From contig CAKPGC010000019.1 of NCBI GenBank assembly GCA_934154445.1, positions 1 through 16,938 on the forward strand: a stretch of DNA of 16,938 nucleotides, written 5' to 3'. Below the pieces are notes generated by a model. That model saw only the letters and a list, made by a program, of their open reading frames with translations, was not told the DNA's origin and searched no databases. This document shows, one piece after another, positions 1 through 6,902 of this stretch. The first letter of the stretch is position 1, and every line of letters begins with the position of its first letter. This DNA comes from an uncultured Clostridia bacterium (GTDB lineage: Bacteria > Bacillota > Clostridia > TANB77 > CAG-508). Made by a program: the position numbers and the translations under genes.

Positions 1-21
1 CTGTAAGTCTTTAAAACAACA

Positions 22-43
22 CCAGCATAGCTGGCGGTTTTTT
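22..43 (+). terminator. Possible terminator of a gene left of the window
   Basis: CCAGC (22-26) pairs with GCTGG (30-34) around an ATA loop, followed closely by CGG and six T residues (38-43). This resembles a short Rho-independent terminator for a plus-strand transcript entering from the left. The stem is only five pairs, so confidence is modest. Confidence 0.35.
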
Positions 44-47
44 GTTT

Positions 48-74
48 CGCTTTGTGGCTCAACACGCTAAAGCG
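48..74. repeat. Unexplained hairpin at left edge
   Basis: CGCTTT (48-53) pairs with AAAGCG (69-74), and GTG (54-56) can continue the stem with CAC (63-65) if GCT is bulged. It is more G+C-rich than its surroundings and carries no ORF. It could be part of a dispersed repeat or the remnant of an RNA gene; I do not recognise it. Confidence 0.25.
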
Positions 75-81
75 AATGAAG

Positions 82-108
82 AAAGAAGAGATTATAAATC
101 TCTTCTTT
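82..108 (-). terminator. Terminator of the yaaL-bofA transcript
   Basis: A perfect 12-bp stem, AAAGAAGAGATT (82-93) with AATCTCTTCTTT (97-108), has a 3-nt loop. The bofA stop codon lies just right of the right arm (110-112). A T-run also follows on the plus strand, so it may work in both directions. Confidence 0.6.
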
Positions 109-109
109 T

Positions 110-367
110 TTAAATTAACAATTTTATAATTACTAAACATACAGCACCAGGCAATCCTAATATTCCAACTAAAATACTTGTAAAAAAATTAAGTCCTATA
201 TGAAATCCCCACATTCCTCCAATTAAATTAATTAATAATATTGTAATGCCACCTAAAATAGAATTAAATATCAATTTTAAAATTTTTTTGATTGGAACTA
301 TAAACACTTTTCCAAATATAAATAAAAAGCATATACATGCCAAATATGTTATTAGATTTGTTTCCAT
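110..367 (-). CDS. bofA: Pro-sigma-K processing inhibitor BofA family protein
   Basis: Small two-helix membrane protein of the BofA family. In Bacillus subtilis BofA holds the SpoIVFB protease inactive in the outer forespore membrane until a forespore signal arrives, delaying sigma-K activation. The C-terminal half has the family signature: WGFHIGLN, then a hydrophobic stretch with GILGLPG near the end. Length (85-87 residues) matches B. subtilis BofA (87). The first ATG (371-373) abuts the Shine-Dalgarno GAGGG, while the ATG at 365-367 lies 6 nt from it, so I prefer the second. It follows yaaL on the same strand, the same pair order as recR-yaaL-bofA in Bacillus. Family assignment is confident; whether this organism sporulates is inference. 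Confidence 0.88.
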   Translation of the reverse strand: METNLITYLACICFLFIFGKVFIVPIKKILKLIFNSILGGITILLINLIGGMWGFHIGLNFFTSILVGILGLPGAVCLVIIKLLI

Positions 368-428
368 ATTCATCCCTCTTTAAACTTATTTTATACATTT
401 GTATGATTAAATATGGACAAATATTCAT

Positions 429-710
429 TTAGCTTATCTCTTCATCATAATTTTCGTATTTTATTTGATTTATTGCATCGATAGCAATACCACTTGCTTT
501 AGCAAGTTTTAACAAATAGTCTAATTTGGCTTGATTAGCCTTTATTTGATATATATAATAGTCAACTAAATCTAGCTCTGCATACTCAAAGTTCTTATTA
601 TTATTTTTTAATTCTTCTCTTGTATTTATAATATTTCTAATAAGTTCTATTTCTTTTTCTAATTCAGTCCTATCTTTTATAATTTCTTCTTTTCTATATT
701 CTTCTTGCAT
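429..710 (-). CDS. yaaL: YaaL-like DUF2508 family protein
   Basis: A 93-residue cytoplasmic protein, strongly charged and predicted helical, with no membrane segment. Residues about 47-75 (ELDLVDYYIYQIKANQAKLD and the following LLKLAKASGI) fit the DUF2508/YaaL pattern of a conserved helix with the LVDYY..QIKA core. Function is unknown in the family. In Bacillus it sits between recR and bofA; here it precedes bofA by about 60 nt on the same strand, so they probably share a transcript. recR is not upstream: the next gene leftward in transcription order is a divergent VirD4-like ATPase. The start has a GGAAG Shine-Dalgarno 7 nt upstream. Confidence 0.8.
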   Translation of the reverse strand: MQEEYRKEEIIKDRTELEKEIELIRNIINTREELKNNNKNFEYAELDLVDYYIYQIKANQAKLDYLLKLAKASGIAIDAINQIKYENYDEEIS

Positions 711-830
711 ATAAACACTTCCATTCTTACAATTTTAAATATTATATGCTTTTACAAACAAATTTATTCTTTAATTTAATATGTAGATTATTTATACATA
801 TAAATATGTTAACTTTTTTTTCAAAAATAC

Positions 831-859
831 TTGTTTTTTTCGCTATTTTGTAGGATAAT
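831..859 (+). promoter_or_regulatory. Sigma-A-type promoter for the VirD4-like gene
   Basis: TTGTTT (831-836) and GATAAT (854-859) are separated by 17 nt, about 60 nt upstream of the ATG at 921. A ribosome binding site AAGGGG (905-910) lies 10 nt before the start. This is a consensus match only. Confidence 0.45.
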
Positions 860-920
860 ATATATATGATTATAAAAAAATAGCAATTAAATATAATTAA
901 TAAAAAGGGGCAATTAAATA

Positions 921-3242
921 ATGAAAATTATAGACAATTTTTTAAAGAAATTAGGGGTGAGTAGAAATACCTTTGCAACGTATATATTAACATTAATAAC
1001 TGTATATTTAGCAGTTGATAGGATAGTTGAAATGTTACTAATGTTATTTACAGGTATTTCTTATTCATATTGGGGACCAATACAATATACGTTAGCACTT
1101 GCCTGTCCAATATTTGCTTATGTATTTTCTGGTCCATCAGAGTTTTCTTCAACGAAAAAGAAAAAAGTTACATTATTTTATGTATATGTTATTGGATTAA
1201 GTATTATTGCGATATCAATGTTTACTCAATGGCTTAATATGGGAGCTTGGCTATTATTAGTATTTAATCCTGGATATGTAGATTTGGTTACTGATTTTTC
1301 AGATTTGATAAGACCTGCTTTAACTTCAATCACAATCCTATTTCCTTTCCTTATTATACCAAAAGTTTTTGATTTCTTATATTTTGGTGTTAATGATAGT
1401 TTGGATATGACTCGTTCTATTTGGGATTATGGTGGAATTGATTTATCTGATAAAAAACAAGGGCATGGTCCTTATACTTGCGAAGTTTACTTATGCCAAG
1501 ATAGTGAGACTTCAGCGCAAATAACTATCCCAGAGGTTTCTAGATATCAATCAATGTTTGTGTGTGGTGCTTCTGGTTCAGGAAAAACATCTATGATCTA
1601 TGAACCTTTAATTGCAAGAGATTTAGATAGAAAATTTTTCTTTAGAGAAGTTTCAAAAGAAATGGGATTTACGGCTTTAAAAACTGGAATTGCTGTTTTA
1701 AATGGTCCTTATGATAATGATTATCTAAATACAAACTTTAATTTAAATATGTTAATACCAACCTCAGGAAAAGAAGCTGTTTACAATGGATATATGAAAA
1801 AAATGATTTTAGATGATTCTGGAGAAATAACATATAAAAATTGTGGTGTAACAGTTTTATCTCCTGACAGAGAAATTTTAGACGATATGATAAATGTTTG
1901 CAAAAACTTTAATTTATCTTATGATATTATTGATCCATTGGATAAAAACTCAATTGGATTAAACCCATTTGTTTATGATGATACAAATAAAATTGCAATA
2001 ACTATTTCATCCGTTTTAAAAACAATGCTTGATATTTCTAAGGATGAACCTGATGAAACATATAGAGAATCAGTTGTACTTCAAGCTATTGAAAATATGT
2101 CTATATTATTAAAAGAAATGTATCCTAGAATGAATCAAGGTATGTTACCTAATCTAGAAGACATGTTAAAAATGTTTACAAACTTTGAATTAGTTGAGAA
2201 AATGTGTGAAATTTTAGCTCATGATGAAGAATTAAAAGAAAAATATAATACACAAATATCATATTTTAAAAAGAACTTCTATAAAAATGGAATTAATAGA
2301 GAAAACACAGAAATATATATAGATGCTGCTATAAGTCAATTAGATAAATTATTGAGAATACCTGGTGTAAAATCAATTCTATGTAATAGACATAATAATA
2401 TTGATTTTGATAAAGCTTTGGCTAATGGTAATGTTATATTTGTATGTACAAGACGTGGAGATTTGGGTGCTTCTAATAATAAAGCTTTTGGTTTATTCTT
2501 CTTAATCTCAATGCAAAATGCTGTTTTAAGAAGACCAGGAAGTGAAAAATCAAGAGTTCCAAATTTCTTATATATAGATGAGTTCCCAGACTTCATTTGC
2601 AAAGCAACAGAGCCAATATTTACAATGTATAGAAAATATAAAATTGGTACTACAATTTCAGCTCAAAACCTTGAACAATTAGATTCTCCTAATTATAAGG
2701 GTTCTAGACAAACTATTTTAGCTAACTGTGCAAATAAAATATTTACTGGTGGAGGAAATATTGAAGATCTAGAATGGTGGGAAAAAGAATTTGGACAAAA
2801 AAGAGAATGGACTATGCAAAATTCTATTGATTTTGATAAGATGCAATATGAATCAAAACACGGTGGTGTTAAATGGGAATTTATTCCTTATTTCAAAGCT
2901 GGAAAACTTCAATCTCTTGGTGCAAAGGATTGTGCATATAAAATTAGAGATACAAGTGGTAAATCATTAGCAGGCCAAGGAAAACTTGTATATTTAGAGT
3001 CAAAATATAAAGAGCCTAAGAAAATTAAAACTTTTGATTTTGGAAAATATTCAAATGGTGTTACAACAGAAACTGAAGATTCTGAAAATGGATTAAATAG
3101 AAAAAAATTTAATTTAAAAAATATAGACTTTAAAGATGAAAAAGACGAAATTAACCCAGTTCAAACTAACACAACAGATTCAAGTTATTTATTTGATAAC
3201 GAAGATGCAATTGTTGTTAATTTTAAGAATAAGAAAAAATAA
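921..3242 (+). CDS. VirD4/TraG-like type IV coupling ATPase, stand-alone
   Basis: A 773-residue membrane-anchored P-loop ATPase of the VirD4/TraG/TraD coupling-protein superfamily, whose known members feed DNA or proteins into type IV secretion channels. Hydrophobic segments at about 18-43, 53-70, 84-115 and 133-155 suggest four N-terminal helices. Walker A is GASGSGKT (216-223) and Walker B is LYIDEF (about 550-555). A later stretch, SRQTILANCANKIFTGGGN, is typical of the TraM-recognition end of the domain. The last 70 or so residues are polar and charged, probably a disordered tail. No relaxase, VirB4 or channel gene is nearby, so the partner system is unknown. It is monocistronic, with its own promoter and terminator. 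It may be a remnant of an integrated element or a domesticated chromosomal pump. The fold is sure; the role is not. Confidence 0.85.
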   Translation: MKIIDNFLKKLGVSRNTFATYILTLITVYLAVDRIVEMLLMLFTGISYSYWGPIQYTLALACPIFAYVFSGPSEFSSTKKKKVTLFYVYVIGLSIIAISMFTQWLNMGAWLLLVFNPGYVDLVTDFSDLIRPALTSITILFPFLIIPKVFDFLYFGVNDSLDMTRSIWDYGGIDLSDKKQGHGPYTCEVYLCQDSETSAQITIPEVSRYQSMFVCGASGSGKTSMIYEPLIARDLDRKFFFREVSKEMGFTALKTGIAVLNGPYDNDYLNTNFNLNMLIPTSGKEAVYNGYMKKMILDDSGEITYKNCGVTVLSPDREILDDMINVCKNFNLSYDIIDPLDKNSIGLNPFVYDDTNKIAITISSVLKTMLDISKDEPDETYRESVVLQAIENMSILLKEMYPRMNQGMLPNLEDMLKMFTNFELVEKMCEILAHDEELKEKYNTQISYFKKNFYKNGINRENTEIYIDAAISQLDKLLRIPGVKSILCNRHNNIDFDKALANGNVIFVCTRRGDLGASNNKAFGLFFLISMQNAVLRRPGSEKSRVPNFLYIDEFPDFICKATEPIFTMYRKYKIGTTISAQNLEQLDSPNYKGSRQTILANCANKIFTGGGNIEDLEWWEKEFGQKREWTMQNSIDFDKMQYESKHGGVKWEFIPYFKAGKLQSLGAKDCAYKIRDTSGKSLAGQGKLVYLESKYKEPKKIKTFDFGKYSNGVTTETEDSENGLNRKKFNLKNIDFKDEKDEINPVQTNTTDSSYLFDNEDAIVVNFKNKKK

Positions 3243-3283
3243 GTTGTTAAAAAGGGAACTCCCCTTTTTAACAACTTTTTTTT
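3241..3283 (+). terminator. Strong bidirectional terminator
   Basis: A perfect 16-bp stem (3241-3256 with 3262-3277) and 5-nt loop is followed by T residues to 3283. It starts on the last bases of the VirD4-like stop codon. On the minus strand the stem is followed by ATTTTTTC, so it can also end the convergent metal-exporter transcript, whose stop is at 3282. Confidence 0.85.
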
Positions 3284-4143
3284 ATATTGATATTCCTATT
3301 AAATCTATTATTATCCCTGATATAGCGCCAATTGTGTATAATAATATTACTATTCCTATATTTTCTTTTGCATTATTATTTGTTTTAAATAGAACAGCAA
3401 GTCCAACTCCAGCACCTGTTAATAGCCCCGCTATCATGCTTCCAAGTGAAATAACATTTTCCAAATACATATTTGTAATTATAACTGAAGAAGCACAATT
3501 AGGAATTAGTCCTACTAATGATGTTATTATTGGTCCTATTATTGGTTTATTTAATATCCAACTTGCAATTGTTTCTTCTCCTACAAAATATACTATTGTA
3601 TTTATTGCAAATGTAATTACAATTATAAATAAAAATATATTTAAAGTATGTTTTAAAGATGATTTAAAAACTCCTTTTTCATCGCAGTGACAATGTTCCT
3701 CTTCACATATATGCCCAATCTCATTATCTTCTTTTATTTTATTTTTTGTGATTATTCTTATCATTAAATCAATTATAGTTCCTGCAATCATTCCAACTAA
3801 TAATTTTATTCCCAAAATTTTTAAGATTACTATTGGAGAGACAGCTTCTGATATAAATATCGGTATCATTTCATCAGATGTAGATAAATATACTGCTATT
3901 AATGTTCCTAATGTAATAACTCTTCCTGCATAAAGATTAGTCGCTGATACTGAAAATCCACATTGAGGAAATATTCCTAATATGCTACCTATAACTGGTC
4001 CTAATTTTCCGAGATTTTTTAATAGTATTTTTAGATTTTTCTCCCATTTTATGTTCTATGTATTCCATAATTAAATACGTTATAAATAAAAATGGTAATA
4101 ATTTTATTGCATCTATTAATGTTTCTTCAATAACTTCTAACAT
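3282..4143 (-). CDS. Putative heavy-metal/manganese exporter (ArsP_2/DUF2899-like), split by +1 shift
   Basis: Polytopic membrane protein resembling the family annotated as putative manganese transporter or arsenic efflux protein (ArsP_2, DUF2899). The ATG at 4141-4143 has a GGAG site 8 nt upstream. Two halves share a pseudo-repeated motif: GIFPQCGFS then ITLGTLIAVYLSTSDE in the first, GLIPNCASS in the second. A cytosolic Cys/His-rich segment (HICEEEHCHCDE) lies between them and could bind metal. Frame 0 ends after 52 codons. Codon 45 is CGG followed by A; dropping its C gives KKSGKLGPVIGS, continuous with the rest, for 286 residues. From 4007 to 3282 the frame is fully open. A conventional caller would call this a pseudogene or annotate only 3282-3869. 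Substrate is not determined by sequence. Confidence 0.7.
4008..4011 (-). other. +1 shift site CGGA in metal-exporter gene
   Basis: In coding sense: AAA TCT, then CGGA, then AAA TTA GGA CCA. Frame 0 reads CGG and stops at TAG eight codons later. Omitting the C gives Ser-Gly-Lys-Leu-Gly-Pro, which fits the family. There are exactly 44 codons before the site and 242 codons (with stop) after it. Confidence 0.75.
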
Positions 4144-4200
4144 AATTATCTCCTTTTTTTATTTGCATTTATTAGTTTAACATAAAAAAGGTAAATATTC

Positions 4201-4247
4201 AACATAAAAGAGAAGAAATTTTGGTAAAATTTCTTCTCTCTTATGTT
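4201..4247 (-). terminator. Long hairpin terminator between two minus-strand genes
   Basis: A 22-bp stem (4201-4222 with 4226-4247) has one mismatch (4208/4240) and a GGT loop. It lies 12 nt downstream of the Cys/Asn-rich gene. On the minus strand a T-run (CCTTTTTTATG) follows after about 10 nt. It separates this transcript from the downstream exporter gene. Confidence 0.6.
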
Positions 4248-4259
4248 AAAGTAAACTAA

Positions 4260-4836
4260 TTATCTTCTTCTAAAGCATCCACAAAAGCTTCCACTTCTTC
4301 CATTGGTATTGTTATTAGGAAATACATTTGCTCTAACAGCTATTGAGTCATTGGATGTGTTTATATTGCAAGAGCAACCATTGTTACTATTATTATTACT
4401 ATTATTTGGACAATTTGTATTAATTGTTAAAAGATCATTTTCTACTCCATTACATCCATTACTACTTATAGTTAACAAATTTCCATTATCGTTGCTACTT
4501 CCTCCGTGTTATTGATAATAGTTGTGTTCCATTGTTATTATTTGAGCTTCTATTTCTTCTTCCACAACCGTTTGAATTTCTTTCCTCTTCTCTACTGTCT
4601 AATTCTCTTAGTATTCTACAAATTATACTTGTTAGGACTGCTGTTATAAAAGCAAGTATTGTATAAGCAATTGTTGCTACTAAGTATGTTAAGTTTCCAA
4701 TTACAAATGTCACTATAAGGAATGCTGCAAATATTATTGCTGCTACTAAAAATGGACATTTGAAAATTTTTTGTAATGCTATGGATATTATAATTACTGC
4801 TATTGGTAAAGCAAAAAATATTAATAAGGTATTCAT
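4260..4836 (-). CDS. Membrane protein with Cys/Asn-rich tail, split by +1 shift
   Basis: The N-terminal 75 residues contain three hydrophobic helices (about 3-22, 27-46, 50-72). They resemble small Bacillota membrane proteins of the DUF2651 type, a weak assignment. A charged RELDSREEER segment leads into a tail rich in Asn, Ser, Gly and Cys, ending FCGCFRRR. Frame 0 stops after 113 residues; codon 111 is CGG followed by A. A +1 shift there opens a further 80 codons of identical composition, giving 191 residues. Three imperfect repeats straddle the junction (GTQLLSIT in frame 0, GNLLTISSNGC and NDLLTINTNC after it), supporting one ancestral frame. The second part has no well-placed start: GGAGG at the junction is 22 nt from the first possible TTG. 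The start ATG (4834-4836) has AAGGAG upstream. Function unknown; Cys pairs could bind metal or form disulfides. Confidence 0.6.
4503..4506 (-). other. +1 shift site CGGA in Cys/Asn-rich gene
   Basis: In coding sense: TCA ATA ACA, then CGGA, then GGA AGT AGC AAC. Frame 0 continues CGG AGG AAG TAG. Omitting the C gives Thr-Gly-Gly-Ser-Ser and keeps the Asn/Gly/Ser-rich composition. There are 110 codons before the site and 81 (with stop) after. Confidence 0.65.
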
Positions 4837-4913
4837 ATTATTTCTCCTTTTCTTTTTTATTATATTTTATGCTTTACTTATGTTTTAGGTTACTTTCCTA
4901 TATTTCAATTATT

Positions 4914-5654
4914 TTATTCATACATAACACTTACCAAATACAATCCATTAGGTTGTAACGTTTTGCCTGCCATATTTCTATCTTTAGATTCAATAATCTG
5001 TTTTATTTCCTCTGGTTTTATTTTTCCCATTCCAACATCAACTAGTGTTCCTGCTATTATTCTAACCATATTATATAGAAATCCGTTTCCTGTTAATTCT
5101 ATATAAATTCGATTATATGGCTTTTCAATAACTTCTGCATTGTATATTGTTCTTACACTACTTTTACTACTTGTTCCACTTGCTTTAAATGCTTTGAAGT
5201 CATGTTCTCCTTCAAAATATTTTGCTGCTTTTTTCATTTTTTCTATATCTAGTTTTTGTGGTATGTGTGTTTCCAAATTCCTATATATTGCTGATGAAAA
5301 CTCAGAATTATTTATAACATATCTATACGTTTTCTTCTTACATGTTAATCTACTATGAAACTTTTCGTCTACTTCCTCCGCTGATATTATTCTAATTGAT
5401 TTTTTTAAGTTAGAATTTAGAGCTATTGCTATTTTATCAACTGGAATATTTGAGTTAGTTTTAAAATTTGCAACTTGTCCAAAAGCATGTACTCCAGCAT
5501 CAGTTCTCCCTGATGCTGTCAAATCAACTTCTTCACCAGTAACAATTTTTATTGTCTGTTCTATTGTTCCTTGAATATTCAATTTGTTTGGCTGTTTTTG
5601 CCATCCATTAAAGTCCTTTCCATCATATTCTATAACTAATTTTATATTTCTCAT
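4914..5654 (-). CDS. truA: tRNA pseudouridine(38-40) synthase
   Basis: TruA isomerises uridines 38-40 in the anticodon arm of many tRNAs. The 246-residue length is typical of bacterial TruA. The N-terminus IEYDGKDFNGWQKQ and the catalytic stretch ASGRTDAGVHA, with nucleophile Asp52, are diagnostic. FLYNMVRIIAGTL near the C-terminus is also conserved. The start has a GGAAA site 6 nt upstream. It lies 46 nt downstream of cdaA, with a hairpin terminator between, so it may depend on read-through or its own promoter. No anomaly in reading frame. Confidence 0.96.
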   Translation of the reverse strand: MRNIKLVIEYDGKDFNGWQKQPNKLNIQGTIEQTIKIVTGEEVDLTASGRTDAGVHAFGQVANFKTNSNIPVDKIAIALNSNLKKSIRIISAEEVDEKFHSRLTCKKKTYRYVINNSEFSSAIYRNLETHIPQKLDIEKMKKAAKYFEGEHDFKAFKASGTSSKSSVRTIYNAEVIEKPYNRIYIELTGNGFLYNMVRIIAGTLVDVGMGKIKPEEIKQIIESKDRNMAGKTLQPNGLYLVSVMYE

Positions 5655-5676
5655 TTTATTTCCTCTCTATAATATA

Positions 5677-5699
5677 AAAGTCGCCATAAGAGCGACTTT
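5677..5699 (-). terminator. Hairpin terminator after cdaA
   Basis: AAAGTCGC (5677-5684) pairs with GCGACTTT (5692-5699) around a 7-nt loop. On the minus strand it is followed by TTTATATT. It lies directly after the cdaA stop and could attenuate transcription into truA. Confidence 0.6.
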
Positions 5700-5700
5700 G

Positions 5701-6655
5701 TTATTTATTATCTTCTTTTGTTTCTGTTTGTACTTCTTTTTTATCTTTATTTTGTTTAGAAAATTTTTGTTTTAATTTTTCAAATCTATTTTGTTTTATC
5801 TGTTTTTTTTCGGCAAATCTTTTTGTTACAATATTGCTAATTAATATTTTTTTAAGAACATCTTCTCTTACATCTGCAATTAGTGTTCCATCTTTTGCAA
5901 CAGAAATCTTTCCTGTTTCCTCAGACACCACTACTACAATGCTATCAGACTCTTTTGAAACACCTATAGCCGCCCTATGTCTTGTGCCTAATTCTTTTGC
6001 AATATCAGCATCATCAGCTAATGGTAACACACAAGCTGCGGCTGAAATCTTATTATTACTTATAACTACTGCCCCATCATGTAATGGAGTTTTAGGTACG
6101 AATATATTTACTAATAGTTGAGGAGATACTTCTGCATTCATTGGCACTCCTGTTGATATAATATCTTGTATATTTATATCTCTTTCTATAACTATTAATG
6201 CTCCTGTCTTTGTTTTTGAAAGTTCTGTTGCTGCTATTACAACTTTATATATATCTTCTTTTGTTTTAGTTGCTAAATCACTATTAAGCCCAAAAAATTT
6301 TGTGAATTTATTTGTTCCTAATTGTTCCAATCCTCTTCTTAACTCTGGTTGGAATATAACAATTATTGCAATTACTCCCCAATTCATAATTCCTGTTAAT
6401 ATAGAATTTAATATATTTAGATTTAATAACCCACTAATCCAGGTCGCAATAATCAAGAATGCTATTCCTTTAATTAATTGCCATGCTCTAGATCCTTTTA
6501 CTACTTTCACAGAACAATATAATAAAAATACTACTATAATTATATCTAATATTGTTGTAAATAAATTAAATGGGTTTTCTCCTAGATTTTTAAATCCGAT
6601 TTAATATATTTTCATTATAAAAGTTCATCCAATTATTTCCTATACTTTTTTCCAT
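5701..6655 (-). CDS. cdaA: Diadenylate cyclase CdaA (c-di-AMP synthase), split by +1 shift near N-terminus
   Basis: CdaA condenses two ATP into cyclic di-AMP, which controls potassium and osmolyte balance and the cell wall. The DAC domain shows both hallmark motifs, DGA in TPLHDGAVVI (about 193-195) and RHR in GTRHRAAIGV (about 225-227). Three membrane helices precede it and a charged tail (about 40 residues) follows. A conventional caller would start at the GTG at 6510, which drops the conserved first helix. Upstream codons encode that helix (FTTILDIIIVVFLLY) down to 6594, where the frame meets a stop. Joining at CGGA (6595-6598) to the frame from ATG 6653-6655 (GAAGG site 6 nt upstream) gives a normal 317-residue protein. 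A second in-frame ATG is at 6628. cdaR and glmM, common partners, are not adjacent. Product identity is very sure; the mechanism joining the frames is not. Confidence 0.9.
6595..6598 (-). other. +1 shift site CGGA in cdaA
   Basis: In coding sense: ATA TTA AAT, then CGGA, then TTT AAA AAT CTA GGA. Frame 0 reads CGG ATT TAA and stops at once. Omitting the C gives Asn-Gly-Phe-Lys-Asn-Leu-Gly and leads into the first membrane helix. There are 19 codons before the site and 298 (with stop) after. No ATG, GTG or TTG lies in the correct frame between the site and the helix. Confidence 0.8.
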
Positions 6656-6693
6656 GGTACACCTTCTTTGTTCCAAATTTTATTTTTAATTTT

Positions 6694-6840
6694 CTATATT
6701 AAAGCATAGATTAATGATACTGCTATTGACATTATCATTATGATTGATAATATTGCAGCCATTATTCTTACAAATATTTGTCCTCTATCGAATTTTCTTT
6801 TTTCTTTATTGTTTATTTTCTCTTCTTTTTCTTTTTTCAT
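6694..6840 (-). CDS. Small single-pass membrane protein (48 aa)
   Basis: A 48-residue ORF. The first 20 residues are very basic/acidic (MKKEKEEKINNKEKRKFDRG), followed by a helix of about 25 hydrophobic residues to the end (from QIFVRIMAAILS to IYALI). It has an excellent start: GGAGGAG lies 7 nt before the ATG. It sits between pdp and cdaA on the same strand, 62 nt after pdp and 38 nt before the cdaA start, so all three probably form one operon. It resembles the short DUF4044-like single-helix proteins of Bacillota, but that is a weak comparison. Function unknown. Confidence 0.7.
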   Translation of the reverse strand: MKKEKEEKINNKEKRKFDRGQIFVRIMAAILSIIMIMSIAVSLIYALI

Positions 6841-6902
6841 ATTGTCTCCTCCATTTTTATCATATAAATATTATAACACTAATCTACCAATACTTTCAAT
6901 AA

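Noticed and set aside
3136..3690. 184-residue plus-strand ORF
   Set aside because: Overlaps the end of the VirD4-like gene, crosses a strong terminator and shadows the exporter gene.
4015..4020. Homopolymer slippage at the A6 run as cause of the exporter break
   Set aside because: Possible for this gene alone, but the other three breaks have no such run and all share CGGA.
4260..4478. A separate 72-residue gene starting at TTG
   Set aside because: GGAGG is 22 nt from the TTG, the frame is open upstream to the CGGA site, and the repeat pattern continues from the preceding gene.
5701..6655. AGG or general Arg codon reassignment
   Set aside because: AGG encodes the second Arg of the conserved RHR motif in CdaA, and CGT, CGC and CGA occur at sensible Arg positions in the ATPase and ClpE-like genes; only CGG is peculiar.
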